Source: Desertifilum tharense IPPAS B-1220
GTDB lineage: Bacteria; Cyanobacteriota; Cyanobacteriia; Cyanobacteriales; Desertifilaceae
Reading direction: 5' to 3'
Assembly: GCF_001746915.1 (NCBI RefSeq)
Contig: NZ_MJGC01000022.1
Location: 62,001 to 126,000, forward strand
Length of the DNA: 64,000 bases
The translations under genes and the position numbers were made by a program. Shown here piece after piece: positions 54,883 to 62,324 of this stretch. The first letter of the stretch is position 1. Each line of letters begins with the position of its first letter. The notes below the pieces were generated by a model. It was not told the DNA's origin and did no database searches. It saw nothing but the letters and a program-made list of their open reading frames with translations.

Positions 54883-56889
54883 ATGCACAATTTTTGGCGC
54901 GTTCAATCCTGGTTTTCGGCTAAGGGTGCATCTACTCGTTCTCCTTTACCTTGGATTCATTTAACCCCGTTGCAAGTGGGCGTGCTGCTGACTGGGGTGT
55001 GGGCAATCTTAGGGGCGATCGCAACTATTCAAGACCGTCCCGTACAATTGCTAGAGCGCAATCTCCAATTAGTCTTTTTTCAGTTGCGCGGCCCGGTTGC
55101 GCCGCCAGAGGAGATGATTATTTTAGCGATCGATCGCGAATCCTTGGCGAGGGGGGAGCAAGTCGATCCGCAGGCGGAACCGGAACTGGCACCTTTGCAG
55201 ACTTGGCCGTGGGAACGTCAGGTCTATGCTACGATTATCGATCGCTTGATGCAGGCCGGGGCGAAGGCTGTAGCGCTCGATTTGGTTTTCGATCTGCCCA
55301 GCAGTTATGGCCCAGAAGACGATCGCGCTTTGCAAGCTATTCTACAAAAGTATCCCGGCAAGGTGGCGATCGCCGCTTTGTATGAAGATACCATTACCCC
55401 AGAAGGACAACTCACCCAACTGCTGAAACCGTTACCGGAATTCGCCACCCCGACAACGCCAGTAGGGTTTATTAACTATATTCCAGCAACCGATAATCGA
55501 ATTCGCGCTTTGGCGAGAACCTATAAGCAACAGTTAAGTAATTTAGTCGGAGTGGAAACGCTGCCTTCCTTTGCAGAAGCGACTCTCAGCGCCGCCGGGG
55601 TTGCCTATCCCGAACCGCGCGGAACGGAAATTTATTTTTATGGCCCCAATCAAACATTTCCCACAATTCCCATTGTCCGGGTGCTAGAAACAGATAATTG
55701 GGAGGGATATTTGCAACAGGGGCGAGTGTTTGAAAATAAGATTGTCTTGATTGGACCGACAGCGCCCTTTTTTAAAGACGAACATCGCACGCCATTTTCT
55801 CAAACCGCCTTACACCCTGCACCCATGACGGGGATTGAAATTCATGCTAACTCAGTCGCGACGCTATTAGAAGGGCGATCGCTCCGACCGCTCTTTGCAG
55901 ATTCTTGGGGACGCGGTATCTTTGTCTTTATCCTGGTGGTTGCGGCTAGCTCGCTGGTACGGTTGGTGCCCCAACGACCGTTATGGCAACTGCTCTCAGG
56001 ATTTGGAGTGGCGATCGCCTGGGCAGGGTGCAGCTATCTTTTATTGACCTACGCGGGTTTAATTTTACCCGCTGCAATTCCAATGGGCGCGATCGCTCTC
56101 AGTAGCGTGTCGTACTTTACGGCAATTGCGATCGGCGATCGTTTAGAAAAACAGAAAGTGCGTCATGCCCTAGAACGTTATGTTGCAGCGCCAATTGTGA
56201 ACGAAATTCTCAAACAACCGCAACAATATCAGGCCCTTCTTAAAGGTCGTCGCATTCAGGCGGCGGTCTTATTTTCTGATATCCGAGACTTCACCACCCT
56301 CTCAACTCAACTCGAACCGGAAGAATTAGTCGAACAACTTAACACCTATCTTGAGGCAATGGTGGAAGCCATTCTCAGCGCTGGGGGAACGGTGGATAAG
56401 TTTATCGGCGATGCCATTATGGCAGAATTTGGCTCTCCGGTTTCCCAAGGCCCCCAACAAGATGCCCTGAATGCGGTAAAAGCTGCGTTAGGAATGCGTC
56501 AAAACTTGATGCGTTTGCGGGAACTCTGGCAGCAGCAGGGGAAAAAACAACTGTTTAATGGGATTGGGATTAATTACGGCGAACTGATAGCCGGAGATAT
56601 TGGTTCTCTGCGCCGTCGCGAATATGCGGTAATTGGCGATACGGTAAATGTGGCGAGTCGGGTAGAAGGACTCACCAAAAATTTTGGCACCGATATTTTA
56701 ATTACAGAACCCCTCTATCAACTGGTGGCTGATGAGGTAGAAGCCATCGACTTAGGAGAACAATGGGTAAAAGGTCGCGCCACAGCCGTCAGAATCTATA
56801 GTGTAGTTGCCCTGAAAGGACAAGATACCCATCTCTACCAGCAGGTGCGCGAAGACTTTCACGAATATTACTACCCCACCGAGATTTAA
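54883..56889 (+). CDS. CHASE2-domain class III adenylate cyclase
   Basis: 668 residues. One N-terminal helix (LLTGVWAILGAIATI) leads to a periplasmic CHASE2 sensor (about 55-340), then three membrane helices (about 345-420) and a cyclase domain (about 460-650). Catalytic features: metal-binding aspartates in FSDIRDFT and FIGDAIMAEFG; adenine-specifying lysine in TVDKFIGD and aspartate in VIGDTVNVASR; transition-state Asn and Arg in the same NVASR. That set predicts cAMP rather than cGMP. The periplasmic sensor and two co-transcribed FecR proteins suggest an envelope-sensing cAMP module. The last codons (YYPTEI) are duplicated at 57300. Confidence 0.92.
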   Translation: MHNFWRVQSWFSAKGASTRSPLPWIHLTPLQVGVLLTGVWAILGAIATIQDRPVQLLERNLQLVFFQLRGPVAPPEEMIILAIDRESLARGEQVDPQAEPELAPLQTWPWERQVYATIIDRLMQAGAKAVALDLVFDLPSSYGPEDDRALQAILQKYPGKVAIAALYEDTITPEGQLTQLLKPLPEFATPTTPVGFINYIPATDNRIRALARTYKQQLSNLVGVETLPSFAEATLSAAGVAYPEPRGTEIYFYGPNQTFPTIPIVRVLETDNWEGYLQQGRVFENKIVLIGPTAPFFKDEHRTPFSQTALHPAPMTGIEIHANSVATLLEGRSLRPLFADSWGRGIFVFILVVAASSLVRLVPQRPLWQLLSGFGVAIAWAGCSYLLLTYAGLILPAAIPMGAIALSSVSYFTAIAIGDRLEKQKVRHALERYVAAPIVNEILKQPQQYQALLKGRRIQAAVLFSDIRDFTTLSTQLEPEELVEQLNTYLEAMVEAILSAGGTVDKFIGDAIMAEFGSPVSQGPQQDALNAVKAALGMRQNLMRLRELWQQQGKKQLFNGIGINYGELIAGDIGSLRRREYAVIGDTVNVASRVEGLTKNFGTDILITEPLYQLVADEVEAIDLGEQWVKGRATAVRIYSVVALKGQDTHLYQQVREDFHEYYYPTEI

Positions 56890-56896
56890 CGTTAGG
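56869..56896. repeat. 28-bp direct repeat flanking the REP array (left copy)
   Basis: TACTACCCCACCGAGATTTA followed by ACGTTAGG covers the last codons and stop of the cyclase. It recurs at 57300-57327 with three mismatches, right at the end of the array. Confidence 0.8.
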
Positions 56897-56911
56897 CGCT
56901 GATAGTCGCGT

Positions 56912-57299
56912 AGGTTGGGTAGAACGCAGTGAAACCCAACATCCTTACAACGAAGATGAACCGTGGTAGGTTGGGTAGAACGCAGTGAAACCCAACATCC
57001 TCAACTAGAGGCTTCGTGGGGGATGTTGGGTCAGCGACCCAACCTACCATTTACCGGGCGTGAAAATATGAGTGGTAGGTTGGGCAAAACGCAGTGAAAC
57101 CCAACATCCTTACAACGAAGATGAGCCGTGGTAGGTTGGGTAGAACGCAGTGAAACCCAACATCCTCAACAATCCTAGAGGCTTCGTGGGGGATGTTGGG
57201 TCAGCGACCCAACCTACCATTTACCGGGCGTGAAAATATGAGTAGTAGGTTGGGCAAAACGCAGTGAAACCCAACATCCTTACTAACGCTAACCCAGCC
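56912..57299. repeat. REP-like array, inverse orientation copy of the RAYT-flanking array
   Basis: Two compound units plus partials. Each carries type A (GGTTGGGTAGAACGCAGTG / ACCCAAC), type B (GTTGGGTCAGCGACCCAACC), and CCATTTACCGGGCGTG followed by AAAATATGAG. They match the arrays at 22995-23196 and 23746-24181 in reverse complement. The array lies between the cyclase stop and the convergent phosphatase stop. Confidence 0.9.
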
Positions 57300-57327
57300 T
57301 ACTACCCCACCGAGATCTAAGGTTGGG
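57300..57327. repeat. 28-bp direct repeat flanking the REP array (right copy)
   Basis: TACTACCCCACCGAGATCTA followed by AGGTTGGG. It contains the stop codon of the convergent phosphatase gene (57317-57319). Together with 56869-56896 it suggests that the two convergent genes once met here, and that the array was placed between them. Confidence 0.8.
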
Positions 57328-58138
57328 CGATAAATTCAACTAAAGGTTGAAACACCTCAATCAGTTCTGCACGACTGACAGCCAGGGTTGGATAGGTTTT
57401 CGCTTCGTAGTTTTCTCCAGGCTTAAGGGGAAAAATTGTTTCGCCATTGAGCGGCACCCAGGAGGCTCCAGACGCTTGAATAATTGCCCAAACTGCCGCA
57501 ATGTCCCAAATTTTGGGCGTGGCTTCTACAGCGCCAATGGCAATGCCTGCGGCGACGGTTAATAGGTTATAGGTTGCCGCTCCTAACATCCTAAACTTGC
57601 AGGGAAAATCAGGCGATCGCACAATCACTTCGGTACTGCGGGAACAAAGATTAAAAAAGTGATTGCCACTCGGTTCATCTGGAGTGGGTTTCAGTACCCG
57701 CTGATTGAGATAGGCTTCAGCATCGGGCGCTTTCATGTCTAGGGCTTTACCATAAAAGGCATGAAACCCTTGTTCGACTGGGGGCAAGTAAACATACCCG
57801 AAAACTGGCATTCCCTGGTAGAGTAGCGCCAAGGAAATTCCCCACAACGGCACCCCCCGCGTAAAGTTCGTTGTCCCATCAATGGGGTCAATTACCCAAC
57901 ACCACTCCGTATCGGGGAAAATATGGCTAGTTTCTTCGCTTAAAATGCCATGATCTGGAAAGGTGGAGTTAATGGCGTCTCGGATGGCTTTATCGGCCCA
58001 TTTATCCGATTGTGTCACCAAAGAGCGATCGCTTTTCTCTTCGGCTTGCACTTGACCAAAATCTTGCAGAAGTTTCACCGCAACATGGGCTGTAGTTTCT
58101 TCTGCAAACTCTAAAACATGATGCCAAAATTGTTTCAT
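57317..58138 (-). CDS. Inositol-monophosphatase-family phosphatase
   Basis: 273 residues. Metal-binding signatures: ILSEE (Glu), DPIDGTTNF, and WDIAA near the C-terminus. The N-terminus VTQSDKWADKAIRDAI carries the GTxxD-equivalent region. Family knowledge: Mg-dependent, Li-sensitive sugar phosphatase; members act on inositol phosphate, histidinol phosphate, fructose-1,6-bisphosphate or 3'-phosphoadenosine phosphate. Which substrate applies here is not clear. The start overlaps the stop of the upstream BCD-family carrier by one base (TAATG), so translation is coupled. Confidence 0.92.
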   Translation of the reverse strand: MKQFWHHVLEFAEETTAHVAVKLLQDFGQVQAEEKSDRSLVTQSDKWADKAIRDAINSTFPDHGILSEETSHIFPDTEWCWVIDPIDGTTNFTRGVPLWGISLALLYQGMPVFGYVYLPPVEQGFHAFYGKALDMKAPDAEAYLNQRVLKPTPDEPSGNHFFNLCSRSTEVIVRSPDFPCKFRMLGAATYNLLTVAAGIAIGAVEATPKIWDIAAVWAIIQASGASWVPLNGETIFPLKPGENYEAKTYPTLAVSRAELIEVFQPLVEFIAQP

Positions 58139-59565
58139 TAGCCGTCAATATCGCTTTCCATTGCAGCCAGGATAGCTGCTTGTGCCGTGGTTTGGAACTC
58201 TTTAACATTAACGCGTTCGAGCAAAAAGACGGCGGCAACTAACCCTAACCCTTCAATCGCAAACACCAGACCGTAGGCAAACATAGGATTATTGAACGCC
58301 CAACGACCGATATCATAAATTGTACCGCCAGAGACGGTGGCGATCGCCTGTGCCATTGCTTGCGCTAAACCCCACGCACCAATAAAGGTTCCGGCGGTTT
58401 CGGCGGCGGTTAAATCGAGCATGAGGCTGATGGCGGAGTTGGTGAGAACGCCAGAGGATAAGCCAAACAGGAAGACTGCACTTTTGAGTAAAGTCGGCGT
58501 TTGGGTTAACCCGGCTAAAATAATCAGCGCAAAACATCCGGCTGTCAGCAAGCAACCTAAACGGGTACTCGGTTTTTTGCCAATGCGGGGAACGACAGCA
58601 AACCCGGTTATCGCCATCCCAATTAAAATCCCCATCCCCCAATACTTGTTTAAACCCGCACTCTCAGCAATACTCATCCCAAACACATCCCCGGCGTAGG
58701 GTTCGAGGATGGGTTGCTGCATGAATAAGCCAATGGTCATGATGACGAGGAAGGTAAAGAAAATTCCGGTTTGGGGAGAAGCGGTTAAAACTTTATAAGC
58801 CGTGCGGAGGGTAATTTTATCTTCCCGGTTAATCAGGCTAGAGCGAGTAGCGTAGCGCGAATATTTCTTTTCGATGCCTAGGGTGCCAATAATCCCTAAA
58901 ACTAGAACGCTGAGGGGAAATAAGACAAACAGGCGAGTAATCTCGGCTTGTAGGGTTTCTGGAGTTAAACCTGCTAAAATTCGCTCGCCCGTAATCGCCC
59001 CAACGACAATACCTACCATCAGCATAGACCAGACAATGCCTACCAGTTGGGAGCGGTTCTCTTCTTCGGAGACATCCACTAACAAGGCGGCGAAGGGGGT
59101 GGAAGCGGAACTGATGCACAAACCATAAACGGCAAACATCAGCGCTAATAAGCCTACCCATCCCATTGTGACTGCTGTCCAGCCATTGGCGTCTAAGCTG
59201 GCGTTAAGCCGCCAAACCACTTGGACTGCTAGAAATAGAGCAATACACATGCTTGCTAAACCCAGCCAAATATAGCCCGTGCGATGATAGCCGCGAATGG
59301 GTTTGGAGTCGGACATTTGTCCAAACCAGATGCGGGCGGGCGAGACAAACTGATACATGGCAATGGTACCCGCCGTAATCGTCCCTGGAATGGCAAGTTC
59401 GCCAATCATGACGCGGTTGAGAATTCCCAAAGTCAGTAAGGATAGCAACCCTAAACCCATTTGGAATAGTCCCAAGCGGAACATGGTTCCGAGGTTGACG
59501 TTGGGTAGGGTGCGGCGGGTGGCTGAATTTGTGGGTTGAGAAGGAGAAAAATCGCCAGTTGCCAT
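58138..59565 (-). CDS. BCD/PucC-family MFS transporter
   Basis: 475 residues with 12 predicted helices. VNLGTMFRLGLFQMGLGLLS starts the domain, followed by RIWFGQMSDSKPIRGYHRTGY (the PucC hallmark SDxxPIxGxxRxP-like loop) and STPFAALLVDVSEEENRSQL. Family knowledge: PucC/LhaA-type proteins help deliver chlorophyll or assemble pigment-protein complexes in the membrane. In cyanobacteria, close relatives are often annotated as BCD family MFS with light-harvesting roles. Coupled to the downstream phosphatase gene through TAATG. Confidence 0.9.
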   Translation of the reverse strand: MATGDFSPSQPTNSATRRTLPNVNLGTMFRLGLFQMGLGLLSLLTLGILNRVMIGELAIPGTITAGTIAMYQFVSPARIWFGQMSDSKPIRGYHRTGYIWLGLASMCIALFLAVQVVWRLNASLDANGWTAVTMGWVGLLALMFAVYGLCISSASTPFAALLVDVSEEENRSQLVGIVWSMLMVGIVVGAITGERILAGLTPETLQAEITRLFVLFPLSVLVLGIIGTLGIEKKYSRYATRSSLINREDKITLRTAYKVLTASPQTGIFFTFLVIMTIGLFMQQPILEPYAGDVFGMSIAESAGLNKYWGMGILIGMAITGFAVVPRIGKKPSTRLGCLLTAGCFALIILAGLTQTPTLLKSAVFLFGLSSGVLTNSAISLMLDLTAAETAGTFIGAWGLAQAMAQAIATVSGGTIYDIGRWAFNNPMFAYGLVFAIEGLGLVAAVFLLERVNVKEFQTTAQAAILAAMESDIDG

Positions 59566-59677
59566 TTTTTTAAATTGCGAGATGACTAAAAATGCTGCGG
59601 ATTGAAGAGTACCGCCCCGATGTTAAAGGCTCTAATGCTCAAGTTTACCGCTCAACTGGTCTGCATTCAATCTTAAA

Positions 59678-60073
59678 TTATTGCGAGTCATCTTCAATAG
59701 TAGGGCGATCGCTCTCAACTTCTGCGAGATCGGCCTCAGCTTGAGCAATGTCAGCTTTAGCCTGAGCAATATCCGCTTGGGCTTGGGCCGCATCCGCAAC
59801 GGATTGAGCCTGGTTAGCGCGAATTTGCGCCGTATCCTCGCGAGTTTGTTGAGTGCGATCGCGAATTTCTGCAAATAGCGATCGAATTCGAGCCGATTCT
59901 TTCTTGAGTTCTCTAAAGTCGATTTGCGTCTCTATCGCGCGATGTTTGAGGAGTTCAACTTCTTGCCTCAGTGCATTCACCTCATCCTTAATCTTCTCAT
60001 CCTCAACCATTAAAGCGCCAATCTCAGCAACAATTGAATCTAATAAATCTTGATGTTCCACGGTAATTTTCAA
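59678..60073 (-). CDS. Hypothetical coiled-coil protein
   Basis: 131 residues, nearly all predicted coiled coil. N-terminal EHQDLLDSIVAEIGALMVED is followed by a long charged helix, then a repeat QAQADIAQAKADIAQAEADL (about 97-116) with 7-residue periodicity, then an acidic tail (RPTIEDDSQ). No signal peptide or membrane helix. Soluble oligomer or scaffold is likely. No family is recognised; the coding status is supported by length and absence of better frames. Confidence 0.65.
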   Translation of the reverse strand: MKITVEHQDLLDSIVAEIGALMVEDEKIKDEVNALRQEVELLKHRAIETQIDFRELKKESARIRSLFAEIRDRTQQTREDTAQIRANQAQSVADAAQAQADIAQAKADIAQAEADLAEVESDRPTIEDDSQ

Positions 60074-60236
60074 GTCGCTAGTTGACTCTCAATCTCAATG
60101 TGTCAGTTTCGTTAAACTCCACTTCTTAAGATAGAGGATTGTCGGTAAATTACTGCGGTATTATAACTTGGCGGTTGCCGCTTTCTCGATCGAGTTACAA
60201 TACATCAAGAACTGTAAAGTTAAAGGGTACCTCGCG

Positions 60237-61187
60237 ATGCAAACCCTGCAAACGGTGACGTTAGGCAAAAACGGCCCTACCCTCACTCGCCTAGGGATTG
60301 GGACTTGGGCTTGGGGAGATAAGCTTTTTTGGAGCTATGGCAGCGATTACGATGCCCAGCAAGTCAAAACCGCGTTTGAAGCAACCTTAAATAGCGGAAT
60401 TAGCTTCTTTGACACCGCAGAAATCTACGGTTTTGGCGAATCTGAATCGCTTCTCGGTCAGTTTATGAAAGAAACGGGTCGCCAAGCCCAAATTGCTACA
60501 AAATATATGCCCGTCCCTTGGCGCTTCGGTGCCTCCGCCGTCTCAGAAGCGCTCAGTGCTAGCTTAAAACGCCTGCAAGTTGAGCGGGTAGAACTCTACC
60601 AAGTGCATCAACCGTTCGCCTTCTTCATGGGTCAAGAAACCTTAATGAATGCCTTAGCCGATGAGGTGAAACGCGGCAGAATTGGCGCAATTGGTGTCAG
60701 TAACTATTCCGCTAGCCAAATGCAACAAGCCTACGACATTCTGGCAAAGCGAGGTATCCCCTTAGCCGTGAATCAGGTGAAATACTCCCTGCTCTCGCGC
60801 CAAATTGAAGTCAACGGCATCTACGCCAAAGCCCAGGAGCTAGGAATTACGATTTTAGCTTACAGCCCCCTAGCCCAAGGATTGCTCACTGGAAAATACG
60901 ACCCAGAGACAACCCCCACAGGTGCCAGAAAACTCGATCCGCGTTTTGGTCGCGATGGGTTGCGAAAAATTGCCCCCGTTGTCACCCTCCTCAAGCGTTT
61001 GGCCGACCAACACAAAAAGACCCCGGCTCAAGTTGCTCTCAACTGGCTAGTCGCGCAAGGAGTGGTTCCCATTCCAGGAGCCAAAAATGCCCAACAAGCG
61101 CAACAGAACGCCGAAGCATTAGGTTGGAGTTTGAACCCAGAAGATGTTGCAGATTTAGAAAAAGTCAGCCGTCCCTGGTTGGAGTAA
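60237..61187 (+). CDS. Aldo/keto reductase
   Basis: 316 residues from ATG 60237 (MQTLQTVTLGKNGPTLTRLG); the frame is open 23 codons further up but those residues do not fit the family. Catalytic tetrad: D and Y in FFDTAEIYGFGESE, K in IATKY, H in YQVHQP. The NADP-binding end is VPIPGAKNAQQAQQNAEALG. It reduces aldehydes or ketones with NADPH in the cytoplasm. Physiological substrate not predictable. It is convergent with the downstream iron-binding protein gene (7-bp gap). Confidence 0.95.
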   Translation: MQTLQTVTLGKNGPTLTRLGIGTWAWGDKLFWSYGSDYDAQQVKTAFEATLNSGISFFDTAEIYGFGESESLLGQFMKETGRQAQIATKYMPVPWRFGASAVSEALSASLKRLQVERVELYQVHQPFAFFMGQETLMNALADEVKRGRIGAIGVSNYSASQMQQAYDILAKRGIPLAVNQVKYSLLSRQIEVNGIYAKAQELGITILAYSPLAQGLLTGKYDPETTPTGARKLDPRFGRDGLRKIAPVVTLLKRLADQHKKTPAQVALNWLVAQGVVPIPGAKNAQQAQQNAEALGWSLNPEDVADLEKVSRPWLE

Positions 61188-61194
61188 GCTTGAA

Positions 61195-62166
61195 TCAATC
61201 GGGCGCAGACTCACCGAACACATCGGGATAGACCTTCGGCATCATCGCATCGAGCAATGCAGAGAGCGATCGCGTTCCCGATGATAACCCCCCAGCTAAA
61301 TCATCGCTCAACTCGTAAACTTCCCCATTTCTGACCGCTTTTAGTCCTTGCCAAAAGCTATGTTTTCGTAATTCTTCTAAACGATTAGGCTGGGGGTTTG
61401 CCACTAAAATAAAAATCACATCCGGGTCAATTTTAAGAATTTCTTCCTGGGAAAACTGCGCCCAATTAATCGCGCTCGGTATTCGATCGGAAAGCTCCCA
61501 GGGGTACTGAACCAACTCAGCTAGGGCGGAGCCAACTAAGGATCGATCTGTGGCAATAAAAAATCTCCCCGTCGTTCCATTGGTTAGCAAGACGGTTCGG
61601 TTTTTTGGCGCTTTAGCTTTATAAGTATTCAGTTTATCCAGAAAGGCTTGAGCAGCGATTTCTGCTCGTTCTGTTCTGCCAATTAATGCTCCAACTGCTT
61701 TTAAGTTTTCTAGAGCATCTTGATAGCTTTCTACTTGGAGAACATATAGCGGCGCAATAGGCTGGAATCGCTGCCGTTGATATTCCAGTCCCAGAACCCC
61801 CATAATTAAGTCGGGTTTAAGTTGTAAAAGCTGTTCTAGGCTCACTTCAGCATGTCCGGCAAGGGGGACAAACTCATGCTTTGGGTTGCTAAAATAAACC
61901 TGACTATTGGCTAACGATAGCAGACCGTTATGAACGCCAATTGGAGGAAAGTCCAGTTCGGCTAAGGTATCAATGCAACTTAAATGCAAGCAAACAATTT
62001 TTTGGGGAGAATCAACTAAGGCAATTTCAGTTCCCGAAGCATCCGTAACTCTGATAGACGGATTGGTATTGCTGAGATTTCTAGGCGGTGGCTGACTGGG
62101 CAAACTGCAAGCGGTAATTGAAAGAAGTAAAAGCAGAGTTGAACAACGGTAGAAGAGGTTAAGCAT
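61195..62166 (-). CDS. Fe(III)-siderophore-type substrate-binding lipoprotein
   Basis: 323 residues. The N-terminus LLLLSITACSLPSQPPP carries a lipobox (ITAC), so Cys becomes lipidated. The FecB/FhuD class III binding fold follows with IVCLHLSCIDTLAELDFPPIG, LKPDLIMGV, and the helix-linked second lobe (FSQEEILKIDPDVIFILV). Family knowledge: periplasmic binding of ferric siderophore or cobalamin-like ligands for an ABC importer. The TonB-dependent receptor gene lies upstream on the same strand, 158 bp away, consistent with iron uptake. No permease or ATPase is in the window. Confidence 0.92.
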   Translation of the reverse strand: MLNLFYRCSTLLLLLSITACSLPSQPPPRNLSNTNPSIRVTDASGTEIALVDSPQKIVCLHLSCIDTLAELDFPPIGVHNGLLSLANSQVYFSNPKHEFVPLAGHAEVSLEQLLQLKPDLIMGVLGLEYQRQRFQPIAPLYVLQVESYQDALENLKAVGALIGRTERAEIAAQAFLDKLNTYKAKAPKNRTVLLTNGTTGRFFIATDRSLVGSALAELVQYPWELSDRIPSAINWAQFSQEEILKIDPDVIFILVANPQPNRLEELRKHSFWQGLKAVRNGEVYELSDDLAGGLSSGTRSLSALLDAMMPKVYPDVFGESAPD

Positions 62167-62324
62167 AGAAAGCCTAGAACAAGCTGAAATGATTGACAGA
62201 CTTCCCGTTATATAGCGTTCGCAAGTTGTTTGTGAATAAGGGGGGGCTTTGCCCCCTGTACCTTGTTCACCTTCCAGTTGAGAGGACTATAGTCTAGGAA
62301 GTCGGAAATTGTCCAAAGGTGAAG

